From Clostridiales bacterium (GTDB lineage Bacteria > Bacillota > Clostridia > Christensenellales > Borkfalkiaceae), in the NCBI GenBank assembly GCA_015055505.1, contig SVIB01000006.1:1-64000 (forward strand): a stretch of DNA of 64,000 nucleotides. The letters run 5' to 3'. Of the stretch, positions 29,670 to 38,094 are shown one piece after another; position 1 is the stretch's first letter, and every line of letters starts with the position of its first letter. The position numbers and the translations under genes were made by a program. Under the pieces are notes generated by a model. That model saw only the letters and a program-made list of their open reading frames with translations. It was not told where the DNA came from and did no database searches.

Positions 29670-29730
29670 TATGCAATTATATGTTAACTTATCTTATTTT
29701 ACTAAATTAGGAAATAATTAAAAAAGATGC

Positions 29731-29759
29731 TTGACAAAAAAGCAGTATAAAGATATAAT
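29731..29759 (+). promoter_or_regulatory. Sigma-A promoter of 677-aa lipoprotein operon
   Basis: TTGACA 29731-29736, 17-bp spacer, TATAAT 29754-29759: consensus; the leader is about 295 nt. Confidence 0.88.
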
Positions 29760-29809
29760 TGGAGAAATATATTATATAAATAATCTTATTTTTTTATATT
29801 TATTTTTTT

Positions 29810-29860
29810 CAAGTCGCGCCTTTTCTTTTATGAAACGAAAGAAAATCCGTTATAAGGAAA
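29810..29860 (+). promoter_or_regulatory. Conserved leader element (copy 2)
   Basis: CGCGCCTTTTCTTTT, hairpin with ATGAAAC loop closed by GAAAGAAAA, then TCCGTTATAAGG. It aligns with 18831-18878 over about 45 nt, with differences mainly in loop and flanks. A long-range pair ATTGCGT/ACGCAAT follows downstream (about 29880 and 29960). No clear terminator was found here, unlike copy 1. Confidence 0.5.
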
Positions 29861-30060
29861 AGGAGAAAAGAGCGGAGTATTGCGTTAAAAAGGCAAATTT
29901 ATAAAGACGGTTTTCTTGTGATACGTTCGAAAATAAGATAATGTATAATATTTTGTTTTACGCAATGAGAATGCGAACGCTTTTTTAGATTGCGATTTAA
30001 AAGTTTTACCGCAGTATAATGAAGAAAGGCATTTTTATAAAAATGTTAGGAGGAATTTTT

Positions 30061-32094
30061 ATGAAAAAATTTTTGATGGCGATTGGTGCATGTATAGCAG
30101 TTGCATTTACCTTCGTTGGATGTGCTTTTTGTAATCATAATTATGAAAACGGTACCTGTACTATTTGTGGATATGACTGTGACCATTATGATTACGTTGA
30201 TACGGTTTGTACGGAATGCGGAACGGTGTGCACGCACGTTTACGACGTAGAAAAAGAAGAGGGAATTTGTCTTGAGTGCGGATATGTATGCGAACATGCT
30301 GAATTTAAAGACGGAACGTGTGTTACTTGTTCAACCGTTTGTAAACACGAATATGAAAACGGCGATTGTACGATATGCGACGTAGTATGTGCGCACCCTA
30401 CTTATGAAAACGGCGAGTGTACGACTTGCGACGTAGTATGTACGCACCCCACTTACGAAAACGGTGAATGTACGACTTGCGACGTAGTATGTACGCACCC
30501 AACTTATGAAAACGGTGAATGTACGACTTGCGACGTAGTATGCGCGCACCCCACTTACGAAAACAGTATTTGTACGGTTTGTAATATGGAATGTCAGCAT
30601 AATGAATACGAAGAGTCAGTTTGTACTGCTTGCGGATACGAATGTACGCATGCGCAATATGAAGAGGGAGATTGCGTAGAGTGCGGATATCAAGATTTTA
30701 CTTGGGTGCCTGCAGACGGCGCGGTTTCAAAATACGAAAACGTAGTTGACAAATTTAACTGGCTTGCACAACAGTATCTTGAAAACGGCGAACTTCCTGC
30801 AAAAGAAGAAAACGAACCCGTTTACGTAGACTCTTTATATAACGCAATAACTGCGTTTAACGCTTACAAGGTAGAAGAGGACGAAGAGGCTGAACTTGGC
30901 TATGCATATAAAGATATCAACGGCGACGGCTGGAAAGAAATGTTGATTTTAAGAAGAGATTCTTACGTATATGCAATCTATACTTTCGTTTACAGAAACT
31001 TTGAAGTCGCTTATAATAACGATATAGGATACGATTACAGTTATCTTTGCGAAGAAGATATATTATACCGTTTTGAAAAAGGTCTTGATGCAAACAATAA
31101 ACAAATAGGCGCAACCTATTCATTTATGAAATTAGTCGGTAATGCTTTTGATGGGTTTGAATACGGTTTCTACGACGCAGACGGCGACGGAAGCGACAGT
31201 GATGACAGAATTTATTTCAAGACGGAAAACGGAGAAAAAACGGAAACCGAAAAAGCAGAATACACTAAAAATAGCAATCATACTTACGATTATTTCATAA
31301 GTTACTCAACTATCAGCGCAAGAAAAGTGGGTTTGATTTTCAATCCCGTAATTGGAAGTGAAGATGGTTTTGAAAAGTCCGTTTTCGATTTATCGTCTTA
31401 CGACGCAATAAAAGCAACGTATAAAAAGATGTATACCGAAGTTGCGAATAAAAAATTCGACAAATCGGCATGGCGCGACGGAAAATACGATAGAGGTATG
31501 ATTTTTAACAGCGCAGAAGATTATGCGATTTATAACAGTCTTTTCTGTTCTATTACGCAACATCAATATAGCGCAACTTCTACGTCGTCAACGTACGGAT
31601 ACGCTGAAAAAGACCTTGACGGCGACGGAGTAAACGAGTTAATTTTAATGGACGCTTACGGAACGGGTAGTAGCGCAAGAAAGGATATTTTTGCTATATT
31701 TACGCTTGACAAAGAGGGTACTCCCGTACTTTTAGACGTATATTCAAATCTCCGTACTGCAGCAATGGACGCTACCGGAAAGATTTACGTTGCCGAAAGA
31801 ATTTTGTTCCGTCACGCAAAGGATTTTGAGTATAGCGTTTACGAGGTTAAGGACGGAAAACTTTCGGTCGTAGACTGCTACGGATATTACTGCGATACTA
31901 CAACTTCTTCAACTCAAATAAAATGGTATAAAAAGGTAAACGGAGAAGAAGTTGAAGTAGAAAAAGCTGAATTTGACGGATATTTTGCAAACTTTGTGGG
32001 AAAGAAAACCGCAAATTCAAGCAACTACGGTAAGTTTACCGCAAGCAACGCTAATTTAAGTTACGTTGCATTGTTTAGCAAAAATAACGTTTAA
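30061..32094 (+). CDS. Cys/His-repeat lipoprotein with FG-GAP-like calcium motifs (677 aa)
   Basis: Start taken at ATG 30061, which has AGGAGG about 6 nt upstream and begins a proper signal peptide MKKFLMAIGACIAVAFTFVG with lipobox VGC; an in-frame ATG at 30019 adds 14 unlikely residues. Residues ~25-215 are eleven or so 17-20-residue units of the form C.H..YENG.CT.C, four of them nearly identical. The rest holds two copies of an FG-GAP/EF-hand-like loop, DINGDGWKEMLIL (~285) and DLDGDGVNELILM (~518), as in calcium-binding beta-propeller blades. It is predicted to be a lipid-anchored surface protein. It is 11 bp upstream of a paralogue in the same operon. Function unknown. Confidence 0.83.
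   Translation: MKKFLMAIGACIAVAFTFVGCAFCNHNYENGTCTICGYDCDHYDYVDTVCTECGTVCTHVYDVEKEEGICLECGYVCEHAEFKDGTCVTCSTVCKHEYENGDCTICDVVCAHPTYENGECTTCDVVCTHPTYENGECTTCDVVCTHPTYENGECTTCDVVCAHPTYENSICTVCNMECQHNEYEESVCTACGYECTHAQYEEGDCVECGYQDFTWVPADGAVSKYENVVDKFNWLAQQYLENGELPAKEENEPVYVDSLYNAITAFNAYKVEEDEEAELGYAYKDINGDGWKEMLILRRDSYVYAIYTFVYRNFEVAYNNDIGYDYSYLCEEDILYRFEKGLDANNKQIGATYSFMKLVGNAFDGFEYGFYDADGDGSDSDDRIYFKTENGEKTETEKAEYTKNSNHTYDYFISYSTISARKVGLIFNPVIGSEDGFEKSVFDLSSYDAIKATYKKMYTEVANKKFDKSAWRDGKYDRGMIFNSAEDYAIYNSLFCSITQHQYSATSTSSTYGYAEKDLDGDGVNELILMDAYGTGSSARKDIFAIFTLDKEGTPVLLDVYSNLRTAAMDATGKIYVAERILFRHAKDFEYSVYEVKDGKLSVVDCYGYYCDTTTSSTQIKWYKKVNGEEVEVEKAEFDGYFANFVGKKTANSSNYGKFTASNANLSYVALFSKNNV
30388..30591 (+). 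repeat. Four tandem 51-bp coding repeats
   Basis: Units start at 30388, 30439, 30490 and 30541 and encode CAHPTYENGECTTCDVV-like 17-mers. Near-identical DNA suggests slippage or unequal crossing-over, so copy number may vary between strains. Confidence 0.9.
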
Positions 32095-32105
32095 GAGGAA
32101 AACAA

Positions 32106-33749
32106 ATGAAAAAATTCATAGTTTTATTATTGAGTTTTTTGATGATCGTTGCTACCGCATCTTGCGGTGGCAACGCCTCGCCTTGTGCTCATAATGAATA
32201 CTCAAACGGTAAATGTACGCAATGCGGTAAAGTTTGCGAACACGTTTATGCCGACGGAGAATGTACCGTTTGCAAAAAAAACTGTGAACATACCGCATAC
32301 GTAAACGGCAAATGCAATGAATGTGGCAAAGTGTGCGCTCATACCTCTTACGAAGACGGTAAATGTAAAGTTTGTAAAATGGATTGCGTTCATTCGTTTA
32401 AAGAAGGAACTTGTGAGGTTTGCGGAGCGGAAGATCCGTACTTTATTCCTGCAGACGGGGGTGAGTCTTTATACGGGGAATTGATAGATGAGTTTACCAG
32501 AATTATATTTTATAAATATAATAACGGAACGTTACCGACTCGTGAAAATGAAAGCGGATACGTCGACGCATTATACGAAGTTGGCGAATATTTTGAACCG
32601 TCGAGAGATATGGGGTATGCGTTAAAAGACGTTAACGGCGACGGCTGGAAGGAACTTTTACTTATGGAGAGCGACAATAGATTAGACGCGCTCTTCACTC
32701 TCGTTGATAAACAAATAGTAACCGTAGAAGTTTTTCAAAACGGTATGGGATATTTGTATAAAGACGGGTTGTTTTTCTATAATAAAAAGCGTTGGGATTC
32801 AAACAACGTACAAATTTATATAGAAAATCATTGGAAAAGGTTAGAAGGCGGTAAGTTTGTCGGACAGGAGTTCGTTAAATGCGACGAAGACGAAGACAGT
32901 ACTACCGAAGGCGACAAGTACTATGCGCAGGAAACTGGCAAGGAAAGGCAAGAGATAACCAAAGACGAATATCAAGTTTACAGTGACTTAAATTATGAAC
33001 TCGTAAGTTGGGCAACAAGACATACGCGCGACTCGGAATTGAGATTTAATTCGGTATTATTCCCCACGCAAACGGACGCGTCTTTGCCGTTCGCAAAGTT
33101 TGGAACTTACGAAGAGATAATCGAAACTTTTGCATATATGACTAATACCGTTGCAAAAAGCACCTCGTACTTTAAAAGGATAGAATGGAGCAGAGGTTCT
33201 TACGGCAATAAAATGAAATTTGCAAATGAAACCGATTATTTTACGTACGATAAGATTATAGCCAGTATAACGCGTATAAAAGCCCCGACGTCTACTACTG
33301 AGTACGGATACTCATTAAAGGATATTGACGGAGATAATAGCGAAGAACTTATTTTATTAAGCGATAATTTCGTTATATTAGCCATTTTTACAAAAGTAAA
33401 TGAAAAAGCCGTTTTACTTGATACTTATAACGAGTGGAACGAAGCGTGGATTGGAAGCGACGGGCTTATACACGTTGAAAAGAGCGTTTTCCCCGGATAT
33501 TCTAAGGATAGAACGTACTGCGTTTATACCGTTGAAAACGGTGCATTGAAGAGTACGCTTACGCTGGAATTTAGTTACGGCGGTGCTGATAAAAACAGTA
33601 AATGGTATACTGTAGAAAACGGAAATAGACGAGAAGTGGAAAAGGCGGTTTGGGAAACTGCGTTTGTTAATTGGGAATTAGATAAAGGTAGCGAAAAAAG
33701 TTACGATTATACGAAAGAAAAATCGGGACTGATTTTCGTAAACGTTTAA
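32106..33749 (+). CDS. Cys/His-repeat lipoprotein with FG-GAP-like calcium motifs (547 aa)
   Basis: Signal peptide MKKFIVLLLSFLMIVATA with lipobox TASC (Cys 20). Residues ~27-110 hold five C.H..Y.NGKC..CGKVC units. The C-terminal region has two calcium-type loops, DVNGDGWKELLLM (~174) and DIDGDNSEELILL (~405), in the same positions relative to the fold as in the 677-aa neighbour, so the two are paralogues with different repeat numbers. AGGA lies upstream of the ATG and the gap to the previous gene is 11 bp, so they are co-transcribed. Probably surface-exposed; ligand or partner unknown. Confidence 0.83.
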   Translation: MKKFIVLLLSFLMIVATASCGGNASPCAHNEYSNGKCTQCGKVCEHVYADGECTVCKKNCEHTAYVNGKCNECGKVCAHTSYEDGKCKVCKMDCVHSFKEGTCEVCGAEDPYFIPADGGESLYGELIDEFTRIIFYKYNNGTLPTRENESGYVDALYEVGEYFEPSRDMGYALKDVNGDGWKELLLMESDNRLDALFTLVDKQIVTVEVFQNGMGYLYKDGLFFYNKKRWDSNNVQIYIENHWKRLEGGKFVGQEFVKCDEDEDSTTEGDKYYAQETGKERQEITKDEYQVYSDLNYELVSWATRHTRDSELRFNSVLFPTQTDASLPFAKFGTYEEIIETFAYMTNTVAKSTSYFKRIEWSRGSYGNKMKFANETDYFTYDKIIASITRIKAPTSTTEYGYSLKDIDGDNSEELILLSDNFVILAIFTKVNEKAVLLDTYNEWNEAWIGSDGLIHVEKSVFPGYSKDRTYCVYTVENGALKSTLTLEFSYGGADKNSKWYTVENGNRREVEKAVWETAFVNWELDKGSEKSYDYTKEKSGLIFVNV

Positions 33750-33796
33750 TGGTACGGCTAATTGGCGGAAATTTAAAAGTTTTATAAAACATCATA

Positions 33797-33833
33797 AAAA
33801 AAGAGTTCAGAATTTTACTGAACTCTTTTTTGT
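33797..33833 (+). terminator. Intrinsic terminator of lipoprotein operon
   Basis: AAAAAAGAGTTCAG/CTGAACTCTTTTTT stem (33797-33810/33818-33831). Confidence 0.92.
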
Positions 33834-33898
33834 TGACGTTTTAGAAAGAAGAATTTCAAGTTGTTAAGGTTTTGATTTTGCCGATTGATTATTGACAA

Positions 33899-34026
33899 AC
33901 GGTAAGACTTTTCAGCCGTTTGCACCTTTTCGACGAAAATCTTTTGATAAATAAAATCTTTTCGTCGAGTATTTTACGTTACTTAAACAAGGTGGTATGT
34001 GGATGCAACGTCACGTTGCAAAGTGC
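33899..34026 (+). repeat. Structured repeat C, 5'-truncated copy, with linker hairpin
   Basis: Starts inside P2 (only the right arm GACAAACGG remains) and keeps TAAGACTTTTCAGCC, a perfect P3 CGACGAAAA/TTTTCGTCG, AAACAAGGTGG and the hairpin GCAACGTCACGTTGC (34005-34019). The rest of the 33750-34136 gap holds only terminators. Confidence 0.8.
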
Positions 34027-34106
34027 CCCTATAAGTCGATTATTGATAGATTTTTGCGAAAATTGAACGGTTTTTTCCGTCAAATAAAGGCGGTTTGAAT
34101 TAAAAA

Positions 34107-34136
34107 TAAAACTCTCGCCTTGGTGATAGGTGAGAG
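34107..34136 (-). terminator. Terminator of XRE regulator gene
   Basis: ACTCTCGCCT/AGGTGAGAGT stem directly after the stop codon on the minus strand, followed by TTTTATTTTT. Confidence 0.75.
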
Positions 34137-34340
34137 TTAGTTCCTTTTATTTGTCCTTCCTAAAAGATAATCAACTGATACGTTAAAATAATTAGCAAAT
34201 TTAATAAGGCATTCGTAATCAGCCTCTCTTTCGCATGTTTCGTATCTGCTTATTGTGTTTTGCGTCATATTAAGGTCAAGAGCAAGTTTTAATTGTGAAA
34301 TTTTCCGCTCCTTTCTTAATTCCCGTAATCTAAATTCCAT
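34137..34340 (-). CDS. XRE-family helix-turn-helix regulator
   Basis: 67 aa consisting of a single HTH_3/Cro-CI domain: MEFRLRELRKERKISQLKLA, NMTQNTISRYETCEREADYE, and a C-terminal FNVSVDYLLGRT ending typical of small XRE repressors. It has no effector domain. It is divergent from the 34447 membrane protein gene, and two palindromes lie in the shared promoter region, so it probably represses itself and/or that gene. Confidence 0.9.
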   Translation of the reverse strand: MEFRLRELRKERKISQLKLALDLNMTQNTISRYETCEREADYECLIKFANYFNVSVDYLLGRTNKRN

Positions 34341-34364
34341 TTTAACCCTTTTTATAAATAATCC

Positions 34365-34411
34365 TTGACTATATTATACCATTTTGGTATAATATAAAAT
34401 ATCCCGATTTG
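34365..34411 (+). promoter_or_regulatory. Divergent promoter region with two palindromic operators
   Basis: Plus-strand promoter TTGACT 34365-34370, 17-bp spacer, TATAAT 34388-34393. A perfect inverted repeat ATATTATACCA-TTT-TGGTATAATAT (34371-34395) covers spacer and -10. A second palindrome, TATCCC-GATTT-GGGATA, lies just downstream (about 34400-34416). They are likely binding sites of the adjacent XRE protein. Confidence 0.7.
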
Positions 34412-34446
34412 GGATAATATATGCGTTTTTAGAGGAGAAAAAAGTA

Positions 34447-34698
34447 ATGTTTGATTTTATTGGAGAAAAATTAAGATTTATAGCAGTTATTAGCGGAGTG
34501 ATATTTAGTTTTTTTGCGTTAGTAATCGGGATATTTTTATTAAGAGAAAGTCAAATTATAATAGGTCTTTTTACTATAGTTATGGGTGTTATTTTTGCGT
34601 GGTTTGAAATCACTGTAATGTTTGCGTATGCAAAGATTGTTGAAAATTTAAACCAAATAGTAGTGATGCTTAATAAAGTAGAAAAGAAAATTAAATAA
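34447..34698 (+). CDS. Small membrane protein of unknown function
   Basis: 83 aa with two membrane segments (residues ~12-35 and ~42-68) and a short charged tail LNQIVVMLNKVEKKIK. Not recognised. It is expressed from the promoter overlapped by the XRE-type operator, so it is a candidate target of that regulator. AGGAG precedes the ATG. Confidence 0.75.
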   Translation: MFDFIGEKLRFIAVISGVIFSFFALVIGIFLLRESQIIIGLFTIVMGVIFAWFEITVMFAYAKIVENLNQIVVMLNKVEKKIK

Positions 34699-34716
34699 CG
34701 TAAAGGGTATATTCAC

Positions 34717-34745
34717 TTGAAAAAGACGGATATTTGTTATATAAT
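34717..34745 (+). promoter_or_regulatory. Sigma-A promoter of phosphatase gene
   Basis: TTGAAA 34717-34722, 17-bp spacer, TATAAT 34740-34745. The predicted start of transcription near 34752 rules out the upstream ATG at 34734. Confidence 0.8.
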
Positions 34746-34766
34746 TTTAATATGGAGCGAATGGAA

Positions 34767-35234
34767 ATGAATAGAATAATGTTCGTTTGCCATGGGAATA
34801 TTTGCAGAAGTCCTATGGCGGAATTTGTGTTTAAAAAACTTATAAAAGAGAGAGGTCTTGAAGATAAATTTACCGTTTCGTCGTCCGCAACCTCGACAGA
34901 AGAAATTTGGGACGGCGTTGGAAATCCCGTCTATCCGCCTGCAAAGCGCGAACTTTTAAAACACGGAATAACTTGCGAGGGGAAACGAGCGGTACAACTT
35001 AAAAAAAGCGACTATGAAAATTACGACCTGTTTATTTGTATGGATTCGGCAAACGTAAGAAACGCAATCCGCATTTTAGACGGTGACAAGCAAGGAAAAG
35101 TCAAGAAACTCTTATCATTTTTAGGTAGTGACGGCGACGTTGCAGACCCTTGGTATTCGGGAAATTTTGAAATCGCTTATCAAGATATTTATAGAGGGTG
35201 TGTTGCTCTTTTAGGAAACTTTTATAATATTTAA
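34767..35234 (+). CDS. Low-molecular-weight protein-tyrosine phosphatase
   Basis: 155 aa from ATG 34767, chosen because it gives the family start MNRIMFVCHGNICRSPMAEF, has GGAG 9 nt upstream and lies downstream of the predicted transcription start. The P-loop CHGNICRS holds the nucleophile Cys and binding Arg (CX5R), and VADPWYSG carries the general-acid Asp. It dephosphorylates phosphotyrosine proteins or arginine-phosphorylated targets. Next to it are polysaccharide/glycolipid genes, and a Wzz/YveK gene lies at the window end; such phosphatases often act on capsule tyrosine kinases, but that link is inference. Confidence 0.92.
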   Translation: MNRIMFVCHGNICRSPMAEFVFKKLIKERGLEDKFTVSSSATSTEEIWDGVGNPVYPPAKRELLKHGITCEGKRAVQLKKSDYENYDLFICMDSANVRNAIRILDGDKQGKVKKLLSFLGSDGDVADPWYSGNFEIAYQDIYRGCVALLGNFYNI

Positions 35235-35246
35235 CTCAAAAAGTGG

Positions 35247-35283
35247 CGCGTCCGTCGGTAAAATTTACCGACGGACGCGTTTT
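35247..35283 (+). terminator. Intrinsic terminator
   Basis: CGCGTCCGTCGGTAAA/TTTACCGACGGACGCG perfect 16-bp stem followed by TTTT. Confidence 0.88.
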
Positions 35284-35315
35284 GCTAAATTTCTTACACT
35301 TATTATCAATAAAGA

Positions 35316-35344
35316 TTGATTTTTTATCATTTTTATAGTACAAT
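35316..35344 (+). promoter_or_regulatory. Sigma-A promoter of Wzy-like gene
   Basis: TTGATT 35316-35321, 17-bp spacer, TACAAT 35339-35344. Confidence 0.65.
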
Positions 35345-35410
35345 ATAAAATGGTTTTACCTACGGTAAAAAAGTATAAACAAAAATAGAGTCGTAGGGCA
35401 AGGATTTATT

Positions 35411-36865
35411 ATGCAATCAACGTTTTTAAGACAACTTAAAAATATGTCGGCAATCGAAAAACTCCGTTTTATAAAAGACGGAGTAGAGAAGTTTTGTGTT
35501 TCTACAAAATTTCCGTTTTTGGTTGCCTTCGTCGCTTTCGTTTTCCATGCGTTAGCGTTAGACCTTGTCGGAATTATGACTTTTGCGATATTTGCCTCTA
35601 TTGCGTTTCTTATTTTTAAAGACTGTCGTCCGGCGCTGACCGTCACTTTAACGGCAATATTTATCGTTTCTTCAAAAAACAGTCCGAGATATCAGTTTGA
35701 GGGCGATCCCGAATACTATATGCAACCGTCCGTTTATATACCGCTTGCGTGCGCCGTAATAGTTTTAATCGCAACAATGATTTTTAAGTGTATTAAAAAC
35801 CGCAAGAATTATAAAATCGGTAAATCGTATATTGCGCTTTTGGTGTTGGCGACCGTTATAACTCTTTCGGGCGTCGGCAGAAAATATTACGGACAAAGTT
35901 TTGTTTTCGGGCTTTTGATGGCGTTATCTTATCTTGGAATTTACCTTATTTTAACCGGTGCTTTTGATAATTTTGACGGGATTTTAAACTATATTGCAAC
36001 GTTACTTAGCGCGTTATCTTTGCTGATAGCAATGCAAGTGGCGTTTCTATACGTCGTACATATTATAAAAGGCGGAGATTTTGACGAATATTGGAAAGGA
36101 AGTATCGTCGTAGGCTGGGGCGTAAGTAATATCGTCGGCGAAATGATGTGTTTCTTTATGCCGTTTGTCTTTTATAAAATTGAAAAGAGCAAAAATTATA
36201 TAGCCTACCTTTGTATTTTGCTTTTCTCGATGGTAATGCTGATTTTTACGTTAAACAGGGCGGGAATGTTATTCGGTTTCCCCATTTTCGTATTTTTATT
36301 TATACGGCTTTTAGTCCGCTCGGAAAACAGAGGAAAGATTTTCTTAACAACGGTAATTATTATAAGTACGGGAATAATTCTTTTAATGGCGCTCACTGCT
36401 TTTACTGATTTGTCTTCTGTATTTACTTATTTTGAAGATTTATTCGACAAAAAAACCTCGCCGTCTTTATCGGGTAGGGATCAACTTTGGAAACAGGCGT
36501 GGGGATATTTCCTCGACAGCAAGTGGGTTGGCGAAGGCTTTGCAAGAAGTTTTAACGAGCCGTTATTAATAAATGAAAATTCGCTTTTCCAATCTCTTTC
36601 CCATAACTTTATAATTCAAGCCTTAGGCTCGGGCGGAATAATGGGAATTACGGGTACTTTATTATTCGTTGGACACATGATAAGAATATATTTTAAAAAG
36701 TATGAAGGAAGGGTTTACTTTATTTGTTACGGACTGTTATTTTTAGGAATTTCTCTTTTAGATACTACCTATTTTATAACTTATAGCGTAATGTTTCTCA
36801 TGTTTATGACGGTAGCCGTCGAAAAACTTATCGCAAGAGAAAAGTCCGTTAAGGAGCAAAAATGA
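35411..36865 (+). CDS. O-antigen ligase/polymerase-like (Wzy/WaaL) membrane protein
   Basis: 484 aa with about ten to twelve membrane segments across the length. The C-terminal half has the family pattern: a periplasm-side loop with SLSGRDQLWKQAWGYFLDSKWVG and the downstream SHNFIIQALGSGGIMGITG, where the conserved His-Asn of O-antigen ligases lies. It probably polymerises or transfers a lipid-linked glycan at the cell surface. Its stop overlaps the start of the next glycosyltransferase (ATGA), so the two are co-translated. Confidence 0.8.
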   Translation: MQSTFLRQLKNMSAIEKLRFIKDGVEKFCVSTKFPFLVAFVAFVFHALALDLVGIMTFAIFASIAFLIFKDCRPALTVTLTAIFIVSSKNSPRYQFEGDPEYYMQPSVYIPLACAVIVLIATMIFKCIKNRKNYKIGKSYIALLVLATVITLSGVGRKYYGQSFVFGLLMALSYLGIYLILTGAFDNFDGILNYIATLLSALSLLIAMQVAFLYVVHIIKGGDFDEYWKGSIVVGWGVSNIVGEMMCFFMPFVFYKIEKSKNYIAYLCILLFSMVMLIFTLNRAGMLFGFPIFVFLFIRLLVRSENRGKIFLTTVIIISTGIILLMALTAFTDLSSVFTYFEDLFDKKTSPSLSGRDQLWKQAWGYFLDSKWVGEGFARSFNEPLLINENSLFQSLSHNFIIQALGSGGIMGITGTLLFVGHMIRIYFKKYEGRVYFICYGLLFLGISLLDTTYFITYSVMFLMFMTVAVEKLIAREKSVKEQK

Positions 36866-38013
36866 GTAAAAAAATTAAAGTAATGTTCCCATTTGTCGAG
36901 GCAGGCTTTGGGCATATTATGACTGAAAAGTCGATTTGCGACGCGTTTGAAAAAAAGTACGGCGATTACTGTGAAATTATCCGCAGTGATTTCTATAAAG
37001 AAACGAATAGCCCGTCAATGAAAAAATTTGAAGATAGGCTTTGCAAAGAGGTAAGGCTTTATAACCAGTGCCATTTTTACGGTTATGCGAGTATCTTTGC
37101 AATGAATCTATTCGGTTCGAAAATTTCAAGTTGGTTCGTTATGCGCGCTCTTATAAAAGGCGCTTATAAAGACAGTTTAAAGCATATTGAAGAGGTAAAC
37201 CCCGACGTAGTAATTAGCACGCATTGGGCTACTAATTATTACGCTGTAAAATCTTCTAAAAAGCCGTTTACGGTAATGCACGTTCCCGACGCGCACGCAA
37301 ACGCCCTTTTTAGATATACCGCAGACCTTACGACAATCTCCATGAAAGAGGGTTACGAAAGGGCTAAAAGGTTTAAACGCAGGTTTAATAACGACAATTT
37401 AAAACTCGTTCCTTGCGCTATAAGAGAGCAGGCGTTTGAGGTTACGGGAACGAAACAAGAACTTAGAAAAAAACTTTGCCACGACGATAAATTTACCCTC
37501 TATATAACCGAGGGCGGATACGGTATTGGAATGGCGGAAGAGTTGTGTAATCGACTTATAGACGAGGATTTGCCCATAAGCGTAATAGTCGTATGCGGTA
37601 AAAACCCCGAACTTTACGAAAGACTTTCTAAACTTAAAAGCAAGGGCAATTTATCCTTTTATCCGTACGGATTTTGCGATAACGTGCTTGAACTTATCGC
37701 CTCTGCCGACTTGTATCTCGGCAAGAGCGGAAACGGGCTTATGGAAGCGGCGTTTTACGGCGTGCCGATAGTCGTTACCCATTCTTCAAACGATATAGAA
37801 AAGTTAATTGCCGAACATTACGTCACCCACGTAAAGGACGCGGTGAGAATATTCGATACCCAAAAGTGCCTTGACTTTATAAAGGGGGCAATAAACGGAA
37901 GCGAAGAGTATAACGAACTTAAAAAACACTATAAACCGAGGGAAGAATTCGGCGGAGAGGGAATAGCGGATATAATTTTCGACGCCCTCGATAAAAAATT
38001 TAAATTAAGATAA
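36862..38013 (+). CDS. MGDG synthase/MurG-like glycosyltransferase
   Basis: 383 aa GT-B enzyme of the GT28/monogalactosyldiacylglycerol synthase type. The N-terminal MGDG-synthase segment is VMFPFVEAGFGHIMTEKSI; ISTHWATNYYAV follows. The C-terminal nucleotide-sugar half has FTLYITEGGYGIGMAEELC and the donor-binding DLYLGKSGNGLMEAAFYGVP. It probably transfers a sugar from UDP-hexose to diacylglycerol or another lipid on the inner membrane face. A 4-bp overlap with the Wzy-like gene implies a joint role in a cell-surface glycolipid or polysaccharide. Confidence 0.87.
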   Translation: MSKKIKVMFPFVEAGFGHIMTEKSICDAFEKKYGDYCEIIRSDFYKETNSPSMKKFEDRLCKEVRLYNQCHFYGYASIFAMNLFGSKISSWFVMRALIKGAYKDSLKHIEEVNPDVVISTHWATNYYAVKSSKKPFTVMHVPDAHANALFRYTADLTTISMKEGYERAKRFKRRFNNDNLKLVPCAIREQAFEVTGTKQELRKKLCHDDKFTLYITEGGYGIGMAEELCNRLIDEDLPISVIVVCGKNPELYERLSKLKSKGNLSFYPYGFCDNVLELIASADLYLGKSGNGLMEAAFYGVPIVVTHSSNDIEKLIAEHYVTHVKDAVRIFDTQKCLDFIKGAINGSEEYNELKKHYKPREEFGGEGIADIIFDALDKKFKLR

Positions 38014-38094
38014 AGAAAGCGCGACGGTACTTATCTGTTGCGCTAAAAAGTTAAAAAGTGGGGCTATAAGCCCGTTATTGGTATTATTTAAGGT

